DNA from: Pseudovibrio denitrificans JCM 12308
GTDB lineage: Bacteria; Pseudomonadota; Alphaproteobacteria; Rhizobiales; Stappiaceae
Length of the DNA stretch: 64,000 bases
NCBI RefSeq assembly: GCF_001310815.1
Contig: NZ_BAZK01000015.1
Location: 1 to 64,000, forward strand
Direction of reading: 5' to 3'
A program made the position numbers and the translations under genes. Shown in pieces: positions 59,073 through 64,000 of the stretch; position 1 is the stretch's first letter, and every line of letters starts with the position of its first letter. The notes under the pieces were generated by a model. The model saw only the letters and a program-made list of their open reading frames with translations. It made no database searches and had not been told where the DNA came from.

Positions 59073-59571
59073 ATTCGTTACTGCCAAGAGGGTAAGCGCA
59101 GGGGGCAGCCCCCACAGCTCGACAGGGCTCGTAATAAGCAATCTTGCTCTTGCTGCCATCATCCCACGTCAATTGAACTGCCAGCGCCTGCACGGTCCCG
59201 CCAGGAAACTCCATGATGTAAGGCTGATGAATGCTCTGAGCTTCCACGCGGAAGGGATACTCCGGATCGCAATCAGGAATAGGGAAGCTCTCATTGAGAT
59301 CCTTGGAATCGATGGAATACTTAATTTCCTTCAGCCTGCAGCGCAGCGACATGATAGGTGCGAAGTTCACAATCTGCTTGCCGTCCAGCGTCTGAAAGGT
59401 GATCCAGCCTTGGGGCTGTAGATCATCCGCCATCGTTTTAAAAATCTCCAGCGGCGGAATCACGTCACTGCGCTCAGCGGTAAAACCTTGCTTCTCGGAG
59501 GCAATGGATGCGGAGGTAAGGCCCAGGCCCCAAATTGCCGTCAGGCAAAGACGGCTAAAAGAGCGAAACAT
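59071..59571 (-). CDS. Hypothetical exported protein
   Basis: Not recognised. The 166 residues have a signal peptide (SRLCLTAIWGLGLTSASIAS) and a mature part of about 143 residues. Cysteines at SLRCRLKEIK, IPDCDPEY, EPCRAV and AAPCAYPL suggest two disulfides in the periplasm. The gene stands alone, convergent with mmsA and divergent from cydDC. No function can be offered. Confidence 0.75.
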   Translation of the reverse strand: MFRSFSRLCLTAIWGLGLTSASIASEKQGFTAERSDVIPPLEIFKTMADDLQPQGWITFQTLDGKQIVNFAPIMSLRCRLKEIKYSIDSKDLNESFPIPDCDPEYPFRVEAQSIHQPYIMEFPGGTVQALAVQLTWDDGSKSKIAYYEPCRAVGAAPCAYPLGSNE

Positions 59572-60023
59572 GGCAGGTTCTCTCCTTTTTGTTGTTATTC
59601 AGCAATATCAATTCGTTAGTTCGATGTAGGCTGAGATGTACAAGAGAACCCGGGGACCCTAGCGGAAAGCAGTTAATATTCCCGAAAATTCGGGAATCCA
59701 TGAGCCATTTTGATTTTTATCGTGGCAGCTCTTCGGTAAAACCCCGTAAACCTCGGCAAAAGCAAGGCGCTCTGAGGCTCCTTAGATCTCTCCATGCGCG
59801 CACCTGTGCGCTTATGTCCCATACTAAATGGGGGGTCTTCGCCTCTGAGTTTATTGCGATTTATTAAAAAACTGGAGTAATTCTAACGAGCATGTTGCAG
59901 TGGAACACCGGACGGGTCGATTCCTTTGCACAAGCAAGTCTAGGCAATTGAAGAATTTTTTCGGAAATTGCTGATTAGAGTTACAGGCAGATGCCCCGGC
60001 TAAGAGGGAACCGGACAAGCGGA
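59572..60023. other. Divergent intergenic region of 452 bp upstream of cydD
   Basis: It holds one strong palindrome (59678-59697) and must hold the cydDC promoter. A 92-codon reading frame at 59589-59867 has no family features and odd composition, so it is not called. I see no RNA gene. Confidence 0.6.
59678..59697. promoter_or_regulatory. Palindromic operator-like site upstream of cydDC
   Basis: ATTCCCGAA and TTCGGGAAT form a perfect 9-bp inverted repeat with a 2-base AA spacer. It has no T tract and so is not a terminator. It lies 107 bp before the exported-protein gene and about 330 bp before cydD. It looks like a dimeric-repressor site; the regulator is unknown, and it is not an FNR box. 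Confidence 0.45.
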
Positions 60024-61829
60024 ATGACTGAAAACCTAGCAGATGTAACAGAGCTATCCGATGCTGAAGTTGCGGAGGCAAATGCCACCGCCAAGAAACG
60101 TGGACGCAAAAAGTCCGCAGGTCAGGTCTGGCTTCAGGAAGCGGTTCGCCCGGAAATGAAACTGGTGAAGCGCGGCGCATTGTTGCAAGGCCTCTCGGAA
60201 CTCCTTTGGATTCCGCAGGCAGCACTTCTGGCTCTGGCAATTGCTGGCCTGATTGATCCTCACGGACCGGGCCTTGATCCATTTTATGCAACAGCCTCCA
60301 TTCTTATTCTGTCCGCCATCCGCCATGTGCTGAAGGTGAAGGGCGGTGAGATTGCCGTTCGCGCAGCCTCCAAGGCGCGTCACAGACTGGAAACCAGCCT
60401 GCTGAGCAATCTGACAAACCTGTCCCCGGCAACAGAACTTCCTGCAAGTGGTAAGATCGCATCCATTGCCGTTGAGCACATTCAGGCGATCGGACCTTAT
60501 CTGGGTCGCTTCCTCCCAATTCAAGCGCGTCTGTCGCTTGTCCCTCTCGTACTGATCGCATCCGTTGCTTACGTCAGCTGGTTTGCAGCACTTTGCCTGT
60601 TGGTCTTTGGTCCTTTGGTTCCTGTCTTCATGGCAATCGTTGGTATCCGCGCGAAGAAAGCCAGCGATCAGCAACTCGGTGTTCTCGCTGACATGGGTGG
60701 TCTCCTTCTTGACCGGCTCAGAGGCATGGAAACCCTGCGTTTGTTTGGTGCAGTTAAGCGTTCCGAAGACGATATCCGCAAACTGGGTGGTGACTTCCGC
60801 ACGTCCACCATGCGCGTTCTGCGCATCGCTTTCCTTTCCAGCACCGCACTGGAATTGTTCAGTGCTGCTGCCATCGCAATCACTGCAATTTACGTTGGCT
60901 ACTCTCTGCTGGGAGACTGGAGCTTCGGCACTTATGGTTCTCCGCTGACATTGGCGGGTGGCCTGTTCGTGTTGATGATCGTGCCTGAGTATTTCGCACC
61001 ACTCCGCGCATTTGCAGCAGCCTACCATGACCGCGCAGCAGGCCTTGCGGCAGCGGATCACATCGTAGAACTGCAAAAGCAGCTGGAAAAGGATGGTCTG
61101 GAAGATATCATCGGAACAGGTATCGATGTCGTGCCGCTGCCGGAAACTGGCGCGCTCACTGTCAGAAGCCTCAGTGTCTCCCGCGGCCACCGCACGATCC
61201 TGGAGGACGTAAACCTGTCTTTGGGAGAGCCGGAACTGGTTGTCGTCAAAGGCCCAAGTGGTACCGGTAAATCCACTCTGATGGACTGCATCCTTGGCTT
61301 CCTGCCAGCAGATCAGGGCCAGATCGCGTATGGCGGCCTGCCTCTGACCTCTTATGGCCTGACCAATTGGCAACAAGCAATCTCAGTCCTTTCTCAAAAC
61401 CCAGAGCTGTTCCATGGCTCCCTGCGGGCTAACCTGCGTCGCGCGGACAAGTCTGCCGATGATGCAACGCTGACCGAAGCTCTGAAGCTGGCAGCCGTTG
61501 ATGAGCTGCTCACCAAGATCCCGGATGGTCTGTCCGGTCAGATCGGTGAAGACGGCAAAGGCCTGTCTCTGGGCGAGCGCCGCCGTTTCGCACTGGCCCG
61601 CGCAGCTCTGCGTAAAGACGCAAGACTGATCATCGCAGATGAGCCAACCGCTGATCTGGATGGCGCAACCGCGCAGAAGGTTGTCGCAGCGTTGAAGAAG
61701 CTGGCACACAACAAGCCTGTTCTGGTCGCTACCCATGACCCACGCGTCGTCGGGTCTGCTGACCGCGTGCTGACCCTGAAAGAGGGCGTGCTGGTTGAAG
61801 TGAATGAGCGTGAAGGAGAAGAGCAATGA
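60024..61829 (+). CDS. cydD: Heterodimeric ABC transporter subunit CydD, needed for cytochrome bd assembly
   Basis: CydDC exports cysteine and glutathione (and has been linked to haem) across the inner membrane and is required to assemble cytochrome bd oxidase. The roughly 601 residues have a basic N-tail, six membrane helices (about residues 45-330) and an ATPase domain with GPSGTGKSTLMDCILG, signature LSLGERRRFALARAAL and LIIADEPTADLD. I choose ATG 60024 (TENLADVTELSDAEVAEANA); the frame extends 11 codons further upstream. The stop overlaps cydC by 4 bp. The bd oxidase genes cydAB are not in the window. Confidence 0.92.
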   Translation: MTENLADVTELSDAEVAEANATAKKRGRKKSAGQVWLQEAVRPEMKLVKRGALLQGLSELLWIPQAALLALAIAGLIDPHGPGLDPFYATASILILSAIRHVLKVKGGEIAVRAASKARHRLETSLLSNLTNLSPATELPASGKIASIAVEHIQAIGPYLGRFLPIQARLSLVPLVLIASVAYVSWFAALCLLVFGPLVPVFMAIVGIRAKKASDQQLGVLADMGGLLLDRLRGMETLRLFGAVKRSEDDIRKLGGDFRTSTMRVLRIAFLSSTALELFSAAAIAITAIYVGYSLLGDWSFGTYGSPLTLAGGLFVLMIVPEYFAPLRAFAAAYHDRAAGLAAADHIVELQKQLEKDGLEDIIGTGIDVVPLPETGALTVRSLSVSRGHRTILEDVNLSLGEPELVVVKGPSGTGKSTLMDCILGFLPADQGQIAYGGLPLTSYGLTNWQQAISVLSQNPELFHGSLRANLRRADKSADDATLTEALKLAAVDELLTKIPDGLSGQIGEDGKGLSLGERRRFALARAALRKDARLIIADEPTADLDGATAQKVVAALKKLAHNKPVLVATHDPRVVGSADRVLTLKEGVLVEVNEREGEEQ

Positions 61830-63562
61830 GATCATCCCTTCGCATCATCTGGCTCCTGCAAAAGGAAGAGCCTTTAGCATTCTGGGGTGGCCTGTTTCTG
61901 GCCTTCCTTCCAGCCGCTGCTGGGATCGCACTTTTGGCCGTTTCCGGCTACTTCATCACCGCAACCGCCATTGCAGGCCTGTCTGCTGGCGCGATTGCCT
62001 TTAACAGCGCCGCAGCAAGCCATATTCGCTGGTATGCTGCAATCCGTATCTTCGGTCGCTATCTGGAGCGGGTGATTACCCACGATGCCACCTTCCGCTT
62101 TCTGGCAAACCTACGCTCCGGCGTGTTCCGTGGTCTTGTCGCCCGTGAAAGCAACGGCACTTTAAGCCAACGTTCCGCAACCGCGCTCTCCCGCGTAGTG
62201 AGTGATGTAGACCAGCTCGATGGTTTGTTCCTGCGTCTGGTGGTTCCGCTCGCTTCTGCAACCATTATCACTGGCCTGACCCTCGTCATCCTCTGGCAAT
62301 ACTCCCCAATGGCGTCCATCGCTCTGGGTGCGGTACAGGCAGCCGGGCTGACAGTTCTTGCAAAGTCCGGTGGACATCGCCAGAAAGCGCATGCACGCAG
62401 GCTCAATGCAGCCCGTGATGCCCTTCGGGTTCGCGTCTCTGATTTGGTGCGTGGTCGCCGTGATCTCTCCGTTTTCGGTGGTCTGGAACAACAGCGTCAG
62501 GCAGCTTTGAAAGCCGTCAACCAGCTGGACGATGCGCAAGAGCAGACCGAACTGACCGACATGCGCAATCAGGCCGTTGTCAGCACCATGAGCCAGGTGA
62601 TGGTGGCCGTGACCTTCCTGTTCGCAGCCTACTCCTACCAGCAAGGCCAGATGGAGCTGAAACACATTGCTCTGTTTGCCTTCGTGGCACTGGCTCTGCC
62701 GGAGCTCCTCATCTCCATCGCTAACAGCGCTGGCAGCTGGAGCAAGATGTCCGGTGCTGCTGATCGTGTCCGTTCTCTGCTCACAGTGGGGCAGGACAGC
62801 GAAGCGTTGCAAACAGCGCGCAGCAACTCTGAGACACCTGTGTTTGAAGCAGGCAACGATGCACTGAGCCTCAAGGATATCCAGTTCGCCTACACCTCAA
62901 AGGCAGCTGCTATTCTGGACAATGTTGACCTGGCGCTGCCAACCGGCAGCCGTACCGTGGTCATTGGCCCAAGTGGTGCTGGCAAATCCACTCTGGCAGC
63001 CATCGTGGCGCGCCTGCAAACTCCGCAGAACGGCTCCATCCAGATCGGTGGGGTTGAACTCAGTTGTCTGGCTGAAGATAAACTCCGGGCGACCCTGACT
63101 GTCGTCGGACAGCGCACGCAGATCTTCCACAGCACCATTGCAGAAAACCTGCGTGTGGCACGCGAAGACGCAACAGATGCCGAGCTCTGGGAAGCTCTGG
63201 CCCACGCTGGTCTGAAAGAGCTGGTAGAAGGCCGTCAGGAGAAGCTGGAAACCCGTTTGGGTGAAGGTGGTCTTGGCCTGTCTGGTGGGGAAGGCCGCCG
63301 TCTGGCGCTCGCCCGTGCATACCTGCGCAATCCGGAAATCTGGATCGCAGACGAGCTGACCGAAGGCCTCGACCATGCGACAGCTGATAAAGTGTTGGCC
63401 TCCTTCCGCGCCATGACACGTGGCAAGACCGTGCTTATGGTCTCTCACCGTGCCAGCGAGCTGGAAGGCGCAGACCGCGTGCTGATGCTGGATGAAGGTA
63501 AGCTGACGGAAGTTGCTTTACCGCTTTCTGACGAAATCAAAGGTCGCCTCCGCGACGACTAA
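61826..63562 (+). CDS. cydC: Heterodimeric ABC transporter subunit CydC
   Basis: The partner subunit of CydD, 578 residues. The membrane domain includes FLAFLPAAAGIALLAVSGYF. The ATPase domain has GPSGAGKSTLAAIVAR, signature LSGGEGRRLALARAYL, and a Walker B reading IWIADELTEGLD, and the H-loop is in VLMVSHRASELEGAD. ATGA overlap with cydD shows coupled translation. A terminator-like hairpin follows. Confidence 0.92.
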   Translation: MRSSLRIIWLLQKEEPLAFWGGLFLAFLPAAAGIALLAVSGYFITATAIAGLSAGAIAFNSAAASHIRWYAAIRIFGRYLERVITHDATFRFLANLRSGVFRGLVARESNGTLSQRSATALSRVVSDVDQLDGLFLRLVVPLASATIITGLTLVILWQYSPMASIALGAVQAAGLTVLAKSGGHRQKAHARRLNAARDALRVRVSDLVRGRRDLSVFGGLEQQRQAALKAVNQLDDAQEQTELTDMRNQAVVSTMSQVMVAVTFLFAAYSYQQGQMELKHIALFAFVALALPELLISIANSAGSWSKMSGAADRVRSLLTVGQDSEALQTARSNSETPVFEAGNDALSLKDIQFAYTSKAAAILDNVDLALPTGSRTVVIGPSGAGKSTLAAIVARLQTPQNGSIQIGGVELSCLAEDKLRATLTVVGQRTQIFHSTIAENLRVAREDATDAELWEALAHAGLKELVEGRQEKLETRLGEGGLGLSGGEGRRLALARAYLRNPEIWIADELTEGLDHATADKVLASFRAMTRGKTVLMVSHRASELEGADRVLMLDEGKLTEVALPLSDEIKGRLRDD

Positions 63563-63569
63563 AACAAAC

Positions 63570-63602
63570 GCACTGGCGACGCCTGACGTTGCCAGTGCTT
63601 TA
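63570..63602 (+). terminator. Terminator-like hairpin after cydC
   Basis: GCACTGGC (63570-63577) pairs with GCCAGTGC (63591-63598), and the inner ACG/CGT pairs also fit. Only a short T tract follows, so efficiency is unsure. Confidence 0.65.
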
Positions 63603-63610
63603 CGCTGCAT

Positions 63611-64000
63611 TCACGCAGCAGTGCGCCGATAAAAATCCATCTTCACACCACCCGCCGTATGCCCCGACTTGATGTGCTTGAGCGCGCGAACCGGTGCGCC
63701 ATCCTGAAACAACTTCTTGCCCTTGCCCAGGATCACCGGGAAGGTCAGAAGCCGGAATTCATCTATCAAATCATGCTCTAGCAGCTGCTGAATGAGCCTC
63801 CAGCTTCCGTGCACTTGCAGCAGTGGCCCGTCCATCGCCTTCAAAGCGCCAATCACCTCAGGCAGATCTCCATGGACACGCTGTGTGTTGACCCATCCCA
63901 GATCATCCTGCTGAGACGTCACCACATACTTCTGAGCTGAGTTGATAGCTTGCGTCGCAGGATCATCAGGATCTGCAGTCTGCCAGAAAGCGGCGAACAG
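63611..64000 (-). CDS. RibD C-terminal / dihydrofolate-reductase-like family protein (5' end beyond window)
   Basis: The C-terminal about 129 codons of a DHFR-fold reductase-family protein of the kind often annotated YwjB/YyaP-like. Seen are TQAINSAQKYVVTS, LLQVHGSWRLIQQLLEHDLI (NADPH-binding region) and DEFRLLTFPVILGKGKKLF. It runs off the right edge with the frame open, so the start and the N-terminal NADPH-binding part are missing. It is convergent with cydC. Function within the family is not known. Confidence 0.85.
   Translation of the reverse strand: MFAAFWQTADPDDPATQAINSAQKYVVTSQQDDLGWVNTQRVHGDLPEVIGALKAMDGPLLQVHGSWRLIQQLLEHDLIDEFRLLTFPVILGKGKKLFQDGAPVRALKHIKSGHTAGGVKMDFYRRTAA

Noticed and set aside
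59589..59867. 92-codon reading frame in the cydD upstream region
   Set aside because: Composition is dominated by Arg, Ser and Lys, there is no Shine-Dalgarno and it spans the palindrome. No support for a gene.
60054..61376. 440-codon minus-strand reading frame opposite cydD
   Set aside because: It is antisense to a clear cydD gene. Its translation is rich in Cys, Gln and His with no fold-like pattern, as expected for a shadow frame.
1..64000. Gene decay in a host-restricted symbiont
   Set aside because: Reading frames are otherwise fully conserved, with no nonsense substitutions, no large deletions and no insertion sequences. Decay would not produce only one-base losses in homopolymers.
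1..64000. tRNA, rRNA, CRISPR, integrase or IS elements
   Set aside because: I looked through the intergenic gaps and found no cloverleaf-like sequence, direct-repeat array, transposase or terminal inverted repeats. This was by eye, so a small RNA gene could be missed.

Overview
The window looks like a chromosomal segment of an alphaproteobacterium, most likely from the Hyphomicrobiales and perhaps a marine Stappiaceae/Pseudovibrio-type organism. This is inferred from moderate GC, a fused trpE-trpG gene preceded by a Trp-codon leader peptide, the glnE / PAS-kinase / pepN neighbourhood and the overall protein flavour. It was not tested by a search. No tRNA, rRNA, CRISPR, phage or insertion sequence was recognised.

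Layout. 1-9.7 kb is core metabolism and signalling: glnE, a membrane PAS histidine kinase, pepN and a class III CoA-transferase. 9.7-18.5 kb holds a membrane class III nucleotide cyclase, a YejABEF-like peptide ABC operon (ATPase, binding protein, two permeases) and a small methyltransferase. 18.5-24.1 kb (minus strand) is a tight five-gene operon with overlapping ends: two MurG-like and two GT4-like glycosyltransferases and a NodB-like deacetylase. Divergent from it, 24.4-29.9 kb (plus) is an unusual operon: a membrane ABC protein with a degenerate and internally duplicated ATPase region, a stand-alone cyclic-nucleotide-binding protein, a metallo-beta-lactamase-fold hydrolase and a membrane nucleotide cyclase. 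This is the best candidate for an undescribed system: a self-contained cyclic-nucleotide circuit beside a surface-glycan operon.

30-37 kb carries an HSD10-like dehydrogenase, tandem FAD oxidoreductases, ilvD, a 1-Cys peroxiredoxin and an SRPBCC protein. 37-40 kb is a NitT/TauT-type ABC importer. 40-44.8 kb (minus) has trpE(G) with its leader and attenuator, argE and a ROK sugar kinase. 44.9-52.1 kb (minus) is a catabolic operon: M20 peptidase, DppABCDF-like importer and class II aldolase. 52.4-55.4 kb makes GDP-mannose (manC, manB). 55.5-64 kb holds two exported unknowns, a LysR regulator divergent from mmsA, cydDC, and the end of a RibD/DHFR-like gene.

A striking property of this sequence is that fifteen conserved genes are each broken by single-base losses, twenty in all. 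Every one restores the expected protein when one base is added back to a short homopolymer run, and no insertions or nonsense substitutions were seen. I read this as uncorrected sequencing error and annotate these as single genes, giving the site of each break.
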